NCBI GenBank assembly: GCA_013365325.1
Contig: JABVXV010000136.1
Location: 89,752-153,751, forward strand
Source: Dipetalonema caudispina
Taxonomy: Eukaryota; Nematoda; Chromadorea; Rhabditida; Onchocercidae
DNA: 64,000 nucleotides
Direction: 5' to 3'
Part shown: piece after piece, positions 28,701 to 41,942 of the stretch
Numbering within the stretch: the stretch's first letter is position 1
Layout: each line of letters opens with the position of its first letter
Notes under the pieces: generated by a model
What the model saw: the letters and a program-made list of their open reading frames with translations, nothing else
What the model was told of the DNA's origin: nothing
The model's database searches: none
Position numbers and translations under genes: made by a program

Positions 28701-31700
28701 GCGTAAATTCTGCACACCGGTCAAATCGCGCCCATAGTCATCGCTCGAAACAAGTAATTTCTTCTCCCTGTAAGACAGGGAAAATCAACAACGCGTAAAT
28801 AAAGTATTAAAGTGCTTGGTAGATAAAAAAGGACAGTTTTACCATCCACTACCGAAACACTAGACCTAAAGCGAAACTGAACTAAAAAAAAAACTCACTT
28901 AATCCACGACTCTTCATCATCCATATCACGCAGGAACTGATAAACAGTGATAGCTTTATTCAACTTATCGCGCCGAATATTTGCCATTTCGCGAACTTTC
29001 TCATGACGACTATTTATGGCCTGTAAATCGGCACAGAGAGTAAATAAAATGAAATTATGACACTAATCCGTATGCACAGTACTGACCACAATAATTGCAT
29101 AACTTGATTTAAAAACTCATTGTAGTTTATCTATAATATGCTCCCAATAATCTAATTCTTCTGCATGTTTTTGAGAGATGAATTTTAGACCTTAGCATGT
29201 TTGACATTTCAGTAAGACTAACAGATAAAAAATGCAAGGGCCGAAAGAAATAAGATTCAGTAATCTAATGATGCACTTAAATTACATGGTAAACAATGAA
29301 GGTCAGTACTAAGAAACCGACAAGTATTAATTTGAAAACGTAGGGGATTCGGCTAAATCTTGTAAAAAGTTAGGAAACAAGACTGTTAGATATCTATTCT
29401 TATGATAAAATTGGACAAACCACCTTCATTACTCGGTGGAATCGCCAAAAGAATTAGATAAATTTTTGAAAAGAATTAATTTTATCTGACAGGTTACCTT
29501 TCGGCGATTACTAATTTCTGGTTGGTCGAATTGCCCACTTTCAAGCAGATTATCAGCCTGCATATTCATTTCGTTAACACGATCAGCATGTGCTGCTATA
29601 TCAGCCTCCAACAGCTGATGCTTCTTTAAGAGGTTTTCAATACTAGTCAAATCTTTGCCATAATCTTCGGATGCAAGTAAACCTAAAAAACGCACTTCAA
29701 ATGCAAGATCGGCTTCACCGTTTTTTTCAGCAACTTTTTCAATGCGGAAATTTATTGAAATTCTTCCAATCCTGCTTTTTATTAAGACATCCGGATGCAG
29801 CATTATTAAGTGCAACGTGTATTTATTAGTATTGAAGTAAAGATATTTCTAACGCTTTTCGGATGTGAATCATGATATTATGCATCAATTATTCTTTTCT
29901 TTTTTGTAAAGAATCCAAAAAAAAATAATTCTGAAACTGACTTTCAACTTCACCAAGCCAAAATTCAAGATCTTTAACGGCTGCCATAAAACTTTTTTGT
30001 TTGTTGGCTTCTTTTAAACGATAACTCTTCTCAGAGGTTGTTTTCACCAGTAATTCCCACTGATCATTCAAAGCTTTTAGTCGTTGCGAGACAGCATCCT
30101 GAAACCGACATACAGTGTCCTTATTCTTTGAGCTAATACAAGATGAAATAAAAAAAGCAACTTTGAAAGTTATGTGCTGGAAAAGCTGAAAATTTTGAAT
30201 AGTCAACAAACACTCAAATTTTCTGAGAAATTCGGAAATGCCTAAGGATTAAAATTGAAAGCAGATAGATTCCAAAAAAAAATTTTTAATTTTCTACTGT
30301 TTACCTCTCCGCCGCCACATTTACTACCATCGATAAGATTCTGACCAGCGGTAATCAGTGTTGCTATTCGATCAGCATTTGCAGCAAGTTCTGCTTCAAA
30401 TGCTTGCTGTTTCTGATGTTTCTGCTGGATATGAGTTGGGTCACGGTAACTTTCCTCTTGGGCAACTTGGAATTTCTCTGCAATCCAGTTCTCGATTTCA
30501 TCTGCATCACGAGAAAATTGTTGTAATGTTTGTGATTCGCCCAATTTACTGCGTTTCTCAATCAAAGCAGCTTTCAAACGGTCCCATCGATGCAGAATTT
30601 GATCTCGCTTCTCGATTACAGCATTTTTGTCATAGTGATCCGAGTTAATCAATTGATTCGCAAATGTTTGAAGCGCTAATATTTTTTCCTGCTGTGAAGC
30701 TATGGCCTGAAAACATGAATGTACCACAGGAATATCTGAATCGTTTACCTTCTCTGAAGCAATATCAAAATGAATAGTGCTTGACATAAGGACAGGTATT
30801 ACCAGCACCAAACTTATTTGCTGAAGGATATAAAGAACATTAACCTTATCGAAGTCTTCATGCTTCTTGATCAAGCTCTCCACATTATCAGCCGCATCCT
30901 CCTGACTCAGGAATGCTTCCCGCGCGCTCATCCAAGTGTCGGCTTGTTCGCAATCACGATAAAACAGTTGCAACTCTAAGCATTGATCCAGGATATGTCG
31001 ACGGTGGACCCAAGAACTGAAAAAATTAAAAAGAAGTAAATTTATTTACAGCAACTTGACTGCTCATTGCTCGCAATTAAGGCTCAGAAGCCTGCAGCGC
31101 AACCGAACTCAAGTTTTCCAATAAATGTGATTCTGTTAGTCAATGTGCAATTCTTCACTTCATACCAATCAATTCCACAGACTTTTCATTCCGATGAAAA
31201 AAGTTCCTATAATTAATAAAACAATTCGGAAACTTACTCTTCAAGTTTATGTCGAGCATTAGTGACGTCTTGAAGACGTTGTTTGATATTTTCTGACGCA
31301 TAGTGGTGGCTATTCAATAGTTGATTGCCAAACTGCTCGAATACTTCGAATGTCGCAGCTCGTGAGTCAATTTCTGTTCTATATTCTTGGTGACGTTCGA
31401 GCAATGCTTCTGCTCCGGTAACATCATTTGCAAGTTCATCACTTGACACTGAAAACGACAGTTTGATTTGGTTAGGAAATCCAAATCATAACTACTAAAT
31501 TTGGATTTCTCCGCATATTAAAAAATTTGATTTCACCCCTTTTATTCAAAAATCGATTGGATACTTTTGCCAAAGAGTGAGATGCTTATTTGGGAGCACA
31601 GATAAAAGCCATCGGAAGCGAACCGTTATTCCTCACCATTTCAAATCTTTTAAGTCTCTAGTGGGAGAAAAGATCCAGACAATCACAACAGACTGTGCCT

Positions 31701-34700
31701 TCATGCTACGACAAAATTAACTATTACTATGTATTATTCTCAAACAAATTCCCCAATCAAATAAAAATGTCAAATTCTCCATTAAATAGGCCTTTGACAA
31801 TACCTAAGAATTCGAGAAGTGTGTGACCTTTTTAAATAGCAAGGTTTCCATGACTAGAAGTTATCTATTTTCTAAGTAAATAATAACCGAGTTGGTTCAT
31901 TGCTGCAGTCCACTGCATCAGATCACGAAAATCGGATAGAAATCGCTGGTAATCGTAACTATCCAGTAGTTTCTCCTTACGATCATTTGCTTTTGCAGTA
32001 AGACGATTCCACTGTTCACTTAGTTCTCGTTGTAAATCATAAATTTGTTCTGCTGCTTCCGGATGAGTTTGTCGCAAACGATTCGCTTTTTCATCTAACG
32101 TTTTGATCTATAACAGACAGATGGAAAATATTATTAAATCCCATCTATATTTCGCACTCCAAAACGGTGATGTCAGAAGGCTCTAGAATTTTCGAGTTAT
32201 CCCACTTATATCCCATAAGACTCTTTCCGTAACCATGCTGATAAGGATAAAACCACAAGTTTTACTAATCACGTTATTATTGAAAACCGGTTATACCTTG
32301 TCTCCCAGTGCTGCCAAATCTCGTTCAACACCTTCGTGCTTCCTTTGTAATGCCTGAACCGACCGTAAATCACGACCGAAATCTTCTGAATCAAGCGCTT
32401 CATCTTTCTCTACGATCCAGTCCTTCGTTTCGTCAACGTCTCGGTGGAATCGCTGAACTTCGTGAGCTGAACCAAGCTGCTGCTCGCGTTGCTCTGTTTG
32501 TTCTTCTAATGCGCGCCAACGGGCATTCAAATCCTTAGATTTCATTTTGTATATAAATCACCGATTTAAAAATTTGTAAAAAAGAAGATGAAATAAGAAA
32601 ATTTATATATCGGATGAATTATCAAGTAAAAAGTTATGGCTGTGTATCTAACAAATGAGCAATAGTACGGACTCAATTGCATGATAGCTTTAAGCTATAT
32701 ACTTTAGGCGAAATTGGTCTACTAAACTGACCTCAATTTGCTGTCGAATTCGCACAGCTGTTTCAGTTTGTCCAACCGATGTTAGTGCAGTTGCAATTTG
32801 GTTCATTTCTTGGAGTCGTATTTCATTTGCTTTAAGATCACCTTTGAAATCATCGAATTTCTTTTGCAGTATTTCTACTTGTTCCAGATCACTACCAATT
32901 TCCTGCTGTGCAGCAACTGCTTCCTGAAAAAAGTATGGTCCAGTACTTTCAATAATAAAGTAACAACATAAACATAGTCAATGATCACAATTTGATTATA
33001 TGTAAAAATCTATCATTTGGTTACAGTTACTACTCGTCAATTGAATATTCTATCTCTATGAGTACATCGAAAAAATATTTCCCCACATCAATTCGCGATA
33101 TTACACTACGCACTGAAAAATACAATCAAATTACTCTTGATATAGTTTAAGGTAACAAATCGAACCTTGAAGACCAATTTCTTTGGTCTTTAGCGATTGA
33201 TTTATTACCTTACAGTGGTAGAATTGTCTTTTTATCATCTCTTGTAGTCTAAAATTTTTAAATAGTCATACCCTCGAACGTATCCATTCCGCTAAATCGT
33301 TAGCTTCGCGAAGCAACTGATAACCCTTGCAAGCTTCTTCAAGTTTTCGCTTTCTCGTTTCACCAACCAAAACAAGTTTATGGTATTGATCTTCAATCTC
33401 ACCTTGTTTGACACTGATTAATGATGGACCCTGCAGTTTATGTTCAAATCAAGAAATCCACTGGAATCAGACATCCATATATCCAATTTTCACATTAAAC
33501 AAAGTATGGGAAATTCCTCAAAAATTTCCCCAAGAAATAAAATCCTTCCTGAAGCGTGTTTAGATTTTCGATGAAACATCATAATTCCCTAATATAAACC
33601 TCAGACGGTTTGATTCAAATCAATCGGTAGTTCTAGTACCATTTTTCAGAATATGTCATGCATCAAATGACGAACAGCCACTAGTCATTCCTATATTGAT
33701 CAATAAATTATGAGTAATATAAGAGTAATTCACAATGTGTGGAGCAACCTCTTTTTTCTGAATATAAGATGTAAACGCGGACCAATCCCTATATAACTAT
33801 AATGATAAATAACTCCAATCATTACCTGTTCAGATGCAGCTCTTTGTGCAGCACCTGCTTCAACTTTCTTTACATAAGCAGCAGGAACGAATCCCTGACG
33901 ATCGTTTACTTCTACTTTCCACCAATCCTGAGAACACCAATATAATGACAGTCAGTATAGCGATAATGATAAAACCAAAAAAACGACAAATAATTTGCAA
34001 CGATCATTTAAGCCTAAAATTTTTGGACGATAATTTTCAAAAGAGTACCTTATTCGATGAATTCAACAGCGTAATGACGTCACCCTTTTTAATGGATACT
34101 TCTCTTGGCGATTTCTCTGTATAATCATATAATGCCATGACGCATTCTCGTCCAAGCTGTCCACTTGAGTGCTCTTGATATTTGCACTGAACAGCTTCTT
34201 TCAGTAATTCCTGAATTGTACTTCAGATTAAGGTATTACCATATTGATGAATACATCACTAAACCTCTTTTAGTTTGAAGAAATCCCAGCCATAAAAGTG
34301 TATGTATAGATGAAAAAACAGTTCCTCTCTTTTTGAGAAATTTCATCAATACTTGTTATAAATTTTGAATTCGAAATTTCTTCTTACATCGATTGTTGAT
34401 TTGAAAGCTTCCAAATCGGACATCAAAGCACGATGTTTCTTAAGTAACGATTCTGCACTATCCTCATCTTTACCGTAATCAGTACTGCCAACAACTGGTT
34501 CTTTCTCACGCATCCAAGATTCAGCTTCATTCGCATCAGCCAGATACTGATGAGCCTTAAATAGCTTTTTAAAATATAATGTTGGAAATCGATAACACCA
34601 AAAAAAAATCAAAAACTGAAGAAATTTCAACCCTATAAGAGTAGGTCATAAACACGAAATTTCACATGTAGCCCTATATCTGCAGCACTTTAAATTTAGC

Positions 34701-37700
34701 TATACTGTACAACTTCTTGAAAAGCTTATGCAGATTTCATTTCATATTCCTTGCTCCTCCAGCATTAAAATGTAACAGCAGCCGCCAACAACTGACTTCA
34801 CCCAAATTCAAATAAGAAACACAAATTTCGTGGACAAATAACATCTCACGGTAAATCATTATTGGAAAAGTACCTGCAATGAATCATCCAAATCCTGTCG
34901 ACGCTTATCCGCTTTTGCCTTCAAATTTCTCCAATCATCCCGTAATTGCGCAAGCTTTTCACGAATATCTGCAGCAAGAAAATGACCTTGTTGGATCATT
35001 GCTTCTGCTGCTTCACCGACAGCTTCAACTTGTGGCTCATGGTTTGCAATCTCAGCAATCAGAGCCTGTTGTTTTTTAATCAAATTTTGAACACCAATTA
35101 GATCACGCCCTGAAAAAAAGATCTTATCAGTGTTCTTTCTATCGGGCGTTAGTATCGTAGCTTGCATCCTTCAAACTGCAATTAGCATGCTTGAAATATT
35201 TGCAGTTCAGAAAAAATCAAAAAACATTGTGACTGTTCGAAGTGAACTACCACCCATTCGTTCTTACCTCGATTTGAACTACCAGCGATTTGTTCCTTTT
35301 CCCGAATCCACGCTAATTCATCATCAATATCTCTGAACAATTGATTACCACGAAGTGATTCGGCCAATTTATCTTTTCGTGCATTCAATGGATCACGTAA
35401 TGCATTATATCTGCAATAATACTTCTGGATTGTGATGGCTATAAAGAAGAAATTCATCAGACCAAAGTATTAAAATATGGTAGATATATTGTAACGCAGT
35501 GGAAAGAGAGTGATTGACATCATAAAATCTCATCCCCCTAAATTGGATTGAAAAGAATGTAAGCATGGATATGAAACAATGCGACAAAGATCAAAAAGCT
35601 GAAGCAAGTAGCACATCACAATTTGTCCCCGTTACGGTACTGACATAGTATAATAGTGCCATAATCAAACCTTGAATGTAGTGCTTCTTCCTTCCGCAAA
35701 ATCATTGGTGCATCAAAATGTCCACCGTCATGGAAGATTTTCGCTTGCTTCTTAACGATATCAATACGATCTTGATGAGCATTATAATCACTCTCCAGAA
35801 GTGCAAGCTTCTTTTGGAGATTTTGAACAGATATTAAATCTTTGCCATAGTCTTCAGATGCAAGTTGCCCTTCCAGTTCACTTAACCATAACTCAATATC
35901 TTCAACATTCCTAAAATATGTCTCTCAAAACACGGATAGAAAAGTAGAATCAGTAAAAAACTTGTTATAGCACAAAGCGTTGTAAACTTTCGTGTTATCG
36001 TAAAAATAACATAAAAGTTTATAGTGCTTTAATATATGGCCAGTGTCGTTCCAACCACCCGCCGACATAAAAATTAAATCAATCTTGAGCTACCAGATAG
36101 ATTTAGCTGAGTAATAAACATTATGACCTGTTAAATTGCTGCTGATCTCCCGCTTCTTTCAATTTTGCACCTTTCTTGGCGGTAGCATCCACTAACTCAT
36201 CCCACATACCATTCACCTCGCTCAAACGTTCCTGTACATGCGGCGCAGCATAGTGCTTCTCCTTAACTAGTGACGCTCCCACTACATTAATATCATCCAA
36301 ACGATTTTTATTTGCCTTCAGTTCTTGTTCGTAATTCAGATGTTTTTGTAGTTTCCCCCTGGAAAATAAAATAATTATTGCCTTGTGATTAAAACACTGA
36401 TATGTAAGTCTCGTACTGCACCAGTACAATAAGAAAAAAGTCATCTAAACAGCTACTAGGTAAAGTTGTAGTGATTAGTTCACAGCAATAGGTAAATAGT
36501 CAAGGAAGGACTGAAGAAGATGAGAAGCTTAGCATATACATCGATCTGATGAAGAGCACTGATATATTAGCTGAACATTTTAGCAGAGTAATAACACACC
36601 TGATATTAGTAGGATCAAGATATGAATCATCTTTAGCGGTTTTCAGTTTTTCTTTTATCCAACCAGCCATTTCATCACAATCACGATCGAATTGCTGCAG
36701 CCGATAAGAATTCTCAAGTTGGTGTCGTCGTTCTGATGCCTAAAAAGTGACATTGCTTCCACTTTAATGGAGTGCACTTTAGAAATTATCGAAACTACGT
36801 TTCATGCTTAATCCAAAGTGAATTTGATGATCAGAGTTCTCTGAGTTCGCAACAGATGAAAAGTGAGAAAATGATAGTTGAAAGTTTGCGCGCTTATGAA
36901 CCATACCTTTTTCATGAGCTGCTTTCGACGATCCAGAAGCGATGCTCTTCGCCGACTTACATCATCAGCCGCGTAATGCTGCCCCTGTATCAATTTTGTA
37001 GCGAATTCATCCAGAGCATTGATTTTTTCCTCTTGTGCAGCCAGAGATTTCTCGAAATCTTCATGCTTTTTAATCAGTGACTCAACGCTATCCAAACTAT
37101 CACCCAAATCATCATTTGATAAAAATGCTTCTTGTTTTGTCATCCACGTTTCAGCCTGAAAATGCCTTATTTACACATATTTGTTGGCAATGGTTGAACT
37201 GTTGTGATATAGCATGGATATTGCAACGTTCGCAAAAATAATCCTAGCACTAATTTGTAATAAGTCCCCCAATATCATACACGACATAGATGTCTCAGTG
37301 CTGTTCGCATATTTGCAAACATATCGAATAGTAGTTGCGGACGTCTATTAGGTCTCAAGATCATTCTACCTTCATTTTATCCGCTGTATTATAGCAAATC
37401 GCGCACTTGAAGTACCAATGCAATGAATAAATGCACTAAAATTGTACAGCTGAGCAACTTCATTAGGTAGATCACCCAACGAAATAAATTATCACTTTCA
37501 GAAAGTTACCTGTTCAGTGTCACGATAAAACAGTTGCAAATCCATGCATTGTTCGTAGAGTATTCGTCGCTCTTCCCACAATGAAAGCAAGCTTGCTTTT
37601 TCCTGCGCCAAACATGTCAACTTTTCCCGAACTTCATTAGACTGTACGATTGCTTCATCCAGCAGTTTCTGTCCAGCTTCCGCTGTTTGCATAAAACTAT

Positions 37701-40700
37701 CCTCTCTGGCGTCAATTTCACCCTAAAACAGGAAGAGTGAACAACCAAGGTAATGAACTTCTTTTGAAATATTAAACCAATAATCGTTACATTTTAAAGA
37801 TATAATTTAGCAGTAACTAACCCGGTGTTCTTGATGGCTTTCAAGCAAAGCCTCAGCGCCGGCAACATCTTTAGCCAATTCATCAGCCGATATCACTGCT
37901 CTCATATCGTTAATCCAAGAGCAAAGGTCGCGATAATCAGCCAGAAATCTGAAATTTGCGAAATTTCATGAGTAAAATTAGTCGAAATTTCTTAATAATG
38001 CTTCGTTTCCCTTGCTTTCCTACTATTAATTTCCAAATATTACAAATCTCTAATTTAAAATTAATAACTTGCTCCAGCTCTAAAATTTAACTTTCTCGAG
38101 TTGATATTTCGTTAACAAATTCTTATTTATAATAATAAACCGATGAAGGTTGTAGGAGCGATCCAGTCCATCTTTACGAGCTTGGGCTTTCCGCTTCAGT
38201 GCTTCCCATTGTTCTTTCGCCTCGTTCATTTTTGCTGTTATTGCATCGGCTCGATCGGGATGAACCTGCCCAAGTCGTTCCGCCTCTGTCAACAGTGAAG
38301 ACATCTGCAAAAAATACTTCTGAATAAAATTTACCAATTCATTTCAAAAACCTTCTCAAAGAAATGTAATTTGTAGCTAGAATGAGTTATTCCCCAAAGT
38401 ATGCCTACATTTCAACATTTTGTCTTTCTGTAAGAATAGAAAAATCAATGCAGTTTCTTGCAATACGACAACTTCGAGAACCATGAAGAGACTTTGCTGT
38501 TGGACATACATATAAACAGCAAACATAATACCGAGTGAGAATTGAGTTTTCGGTTATTTCAATTATTTTAATATCTAAAAGCAACTAGGAAAGATAAACC
38601 TTAGCATCTAATGCAGCTAAATCCCGCTCAGTTCCTTCGTGTTTACGTTGTAATGCTTGCACATTGTTCAGATCTCGTCCATAATCATCCGATGATAGCG
38701 TAGCATCTTTTTCACCAATCCAAGCCAAAGTTTCATCAATATCACGGTTAAAACGTTGCACTTGATGTGCTCCAAACAAACCCTCTCGTCTGTAAAATTA
38801 AAAGTTTCGAAAATTTTTAAATCCCGGAACTTATGCACTCAATTTCCAATTGGGCTTTCCGCTCTCGACATAAGCTACATTAAAAAAAAAGCAGCTGTTG
38901 AAATAATTGTGAAAATAAAATTTTACCGAGTAGCAGCAAGAGTATTAAGACGATGCCAAGCATCATTAACTTCATCTTTTTTCCGACTGATCACTTCATA
39001 CTCTGTATGACCTTCGTCAATAAGTTTGTCAGCTACCTGGTTAACTTCCGTGATACGATAGTGATGATTACCCAGTTCTTTCAAAAATTCTTCAAATTTC
39101 CGTTGCAAAACCTGAACGACGTGATTATGAACAGTTAAACTTCAGCATGTTTGATAATAACTTGTAAAAAGAGCTGCCTCAATGAAAAATTTCCAAAATT
39201 AGCGAACCTCAACATGTTCCAAATCCTGACCAAAATCTTCAGCAGTAACGAAAGCCTCTTTATCACGAATCCAATAAAGTACTTCATCGCACTGTCTCAT
39301 AAATTGTAGGAGTTTTAAGGCTTGCTGAAGCTTAATACCTTTGTCTTTCAATTTGAAAAATAACTGATCCCACAGCGAATGGAGTTCATTGAGCCGTCTC
39401 TGAAATTGAAAGGTGTCGTTTAATCTCACAACACCAATTCTCCAAAAGAATGAATAAAAAATTGCTGCTCTCTAATATGTTAAAAACTATTGAAAACTTA
39501 TATTAGTCATACCATCTTATGCAACCAATTGCCTCAAATCGCTGCTATTTGAAATCAGCTCCTTTCTCAGGCTAAAAATAAACTTTTCCACACCTTGCAT
39601 GGAATGCTTACTAGTTTTAAACTGTTGTCTAACTCGTAATTTCAAACCAGCTTAAACTTCTCATAGTAAAATATTTAGCACTTCTCTCACTTGACTCGAA
39701 AAGCTGGGACCTTCAAATCTAAGGCGCAACTGCTTTTTATTTCATACTGCTTTAATTTTAACAGAATGTAATTAAACATTCATGAGGATTATTCGTACGA
39801 GGAAGACTTCACCTTGATGATATCCGATGCAAAATGTTGATGTTGTATCATATCAGTACCAGTTTTATCAAGCTGCGCTATAGCATTCGAGTGTGCATGA
39901 ACTTCGGCCTCAAATGCTTCATGTTTTTGGATCTTTGCCTGTAAACGAGCAATCTTTGATAAAGTAAGGTAAGGAACTTCCTTTCATACAATCTGCATGC
40001 AAGATCTGATTTTAGCTTTCGAGAAATTTTTTATGATTTTTCACTTTGTATAATGACTTGTGTGCTTACCAAAACTCAATATTTGTCATCACACTCAAGA
40101 AACTTCAGAAGGAAAATAACTAGATGAGAAATGCACAGACTTGCAAATTAGTTGGATCTCGAAATGATTCTTCCGATGCTGTTTGCAGCTTTTCAAGTAT
40201 CCAAATTTCCAGCTCGTCCGCATCTCGTTTGAAGTACTGAAATTGCCGTGCTTCTTCCAAACGATCGCGTTTAGCACGCGCAAACTCTTTAAACTGTGCA
40301 TAATGCCCAAGCACTTCAGCTCTTCGATTCTACAAAAAGCAATTAATCATGAAAGATAAAAGAGAAATGCTAAGTACCCTTTTCTGAAGCGTCTAAAAAA
40401 AATTTCTGACAGAATATAATTGTACATCTAAACAATCAAGAATTACTTCACAAGCACTATTTTCTTATATTTTACTTGGCTTTCTTCTCCCACCTAATTC
40501 CTCGTTCTCCCAATTATTTTATGTATACTTTCCACCTATTTGCCATAGGATCTCAACTTTCGTTCTCAGGATTAAGAAAAATAACTACTGCACTTTAAAC
40601 TATATTAGTGAACTCACCAAGATGAGAGTTGACAATTCCAATATATTTTACAAATTAAATTGATAAAGTTATGAGATTTAAGCTCATTTCTGCTCCTTTA

Positions 40701-40841
40701 CAACTCTAAGCAACTACTTACAGTTAATTCGATGAAATTTACCTGAATATCTTCCGCACTTTCAAGGATCTTAATTTCTTGCGGTGGTGGAACTTCTAGA
40801 ACAGGTTCCGGTGGTGATGATGGTGTACCCAATTGAGCCAT
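24698..40841 (-). CDS. spc-1: Alpha-spectrin
   Basis: Rod-like subunit of the spectrin membrane skeleton; pairs with beta-spectrin under the plasma membrane. Exons: 40841-40743, 40329-40141, 39938-39813, 39399-39208, 39111-38927, 38789-38600, 38304-38141, 37948-37822, 37722-37510, 37155-36907, 36739-36600, 36358-36128, 35910-35671, 35410-35268, 35109-34874, 34564-34388, 34210-34049, 33927-33826, 33430-33272, 32923-32732, 32533-32297, 32107-31888, 31448-31238, 31016-30845, 30706-30305, 30098-29942, 29682-29498, 29020-28899, 28767-28525, 28350-28131, 27759-27588, 27461-27142, 26856-26593, 26420-26247, 25982-25879, 25771-25618, 25485-25204, 24826-24698. Every phase matches, giving 2427 residues, the usual length for the family. 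It starts [20 protein letters not shown], has many triple-helical repeats with DYGKDL and LLKKH motifs, an internal SH3 domain and C-terminal EF-hands. It is complete. Confidence 0.96.
26537..26624. repeat. 44-bp tandem duplication spanning a spectrin splice donor
   Basis: 26537-26580 and 26581-26624 are two adjacent 44-base copies differing at about four positions. The right copy contains the real exon end (KIIK) and GT donor, read on the minus strand. In the intronic copy the donor GT has become AT. Confidence 0.9.
33826..34210 (-). other. spc-1: Alpha-spectrin SH3-domain exons
   Basis: Exons 34210-34049 and 33927-33826 encode residues about 988-1044. They carry the SH3 hallmarks ALYDYTEK (ALYDY at 993-997), [17 protein letters not shown] and GFVPAAYV. 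The position inside a mid-rod spectrin repeat is typical of alpha-spectrin and separates it from beta-spectrin. Confidence 0.93.
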
Positions 40842-41263
40842 ATTGCTCTTCAATTATTCCGAATAAATTTTATCTGATACGATACACAATCAATCTGAAA
40901 AAAAGAGAGGAGAAAAACAAAAAAGAAACTTCTAATAAAAAATTAGCATTGTTCAAATGAACACTCTGAAAAGTTCAATATGAATCAATCAAAAAAAGCC
41001 CATTCATACCATCAAACACTACTATCATTACTATCTTCTACATACATACATACACACATACACATACATACACATACAGCTTCTTTCACTGATACAAATC
41101 ATCGATGAAATGATTGTTGCAAATGAATGATTTGACCAAATGAAAAGACAATGTGTTTGTTAAATTTAGAATAGGAAGAGAAAATGAGAAGAAACATAAA
41201 TAACACTACACAATAGTCTATACACATTAAATATTTTAGAATAATGTGAAAAAGGGAGAAGGA

Positions 41264-41264
41264 C

Positions 41265-41298
<34 letters not shown>

Positions 41299-41420
41299 GG
41301 ATTAATATCGATAAAGAAAGGAATTTGATGAATGTTGTCGTTGTTGTTTATGTATGTATGTGTATATGTGTGTGTATGTGTGTGTGTGTGTGTGTACGTA
41401 TGTGTGTATGTGTGTATGTG
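41264..41420. repeat. GA and GT microsatellites
   Basis: A GA-rich tract at 41264-41298 and a GT tract with AT and AC interruptions at about 41350-41420, separated by about 50 bases. They lie 0.4-0.6 kb upstream of the alpha-spectrin start. The open frame through them on the minus strand is an artefact of the repeats. Confidence 0.88.
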
Positions 41421-41908
41421 CTGTATTGACAGACTATTTTGCATTCTTATCTAATATATTTCAGATTTTTTTTAAGGTACAATAAACTTTTTATTTGCAA
41501 AAATGATGAATGAATATTGTTTATTTGACTAATAAAAATGATACTTTATTAATATATGTATTATGATTTATTGTTTATAATAAATGATGCATGTTAATAT
41601 GATGAAAAGACTATTTGTTACTTATCATTTATTGATTAGCTAAGCAAATATGCAAAACAATATGATGACAATGAATCTTAAAATCAATTTTTTTTTCATT
41701 TCAATTAATTAAAATAAGATTTCATGATCCTATTTAAGAATTCTTCTACTCCTTTTGAATAATGACATTATTTGAATCGCATATATCTTAAAACAGATGA
41801 TAAGGATCATAAGATCAATGCTGATAAATCGTATTCAGACCATTTTCTTCCTATAGTATTATTTTATGCAAGTTTTTACATTGAAATTTTAATCATACAA
41901 CAACAATA

Positions 41909-41909
<1 letters not shown>

Positions 41910-41942
<33 letters not shown>
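41910..41942. repeat. ACT trinucleotide microsatellite
   Basis: About eleven perfect ACT units in a row, in the intergenic region upstream of alpha-spectrin. Confidence 0.95.

Noticed and set aside
41166..41444. 92-codon open frame on the minus strand
   Set aside because: It is almost entirely GA and GT microsatellite translated as Ser-Leu and His-Thr repeats.
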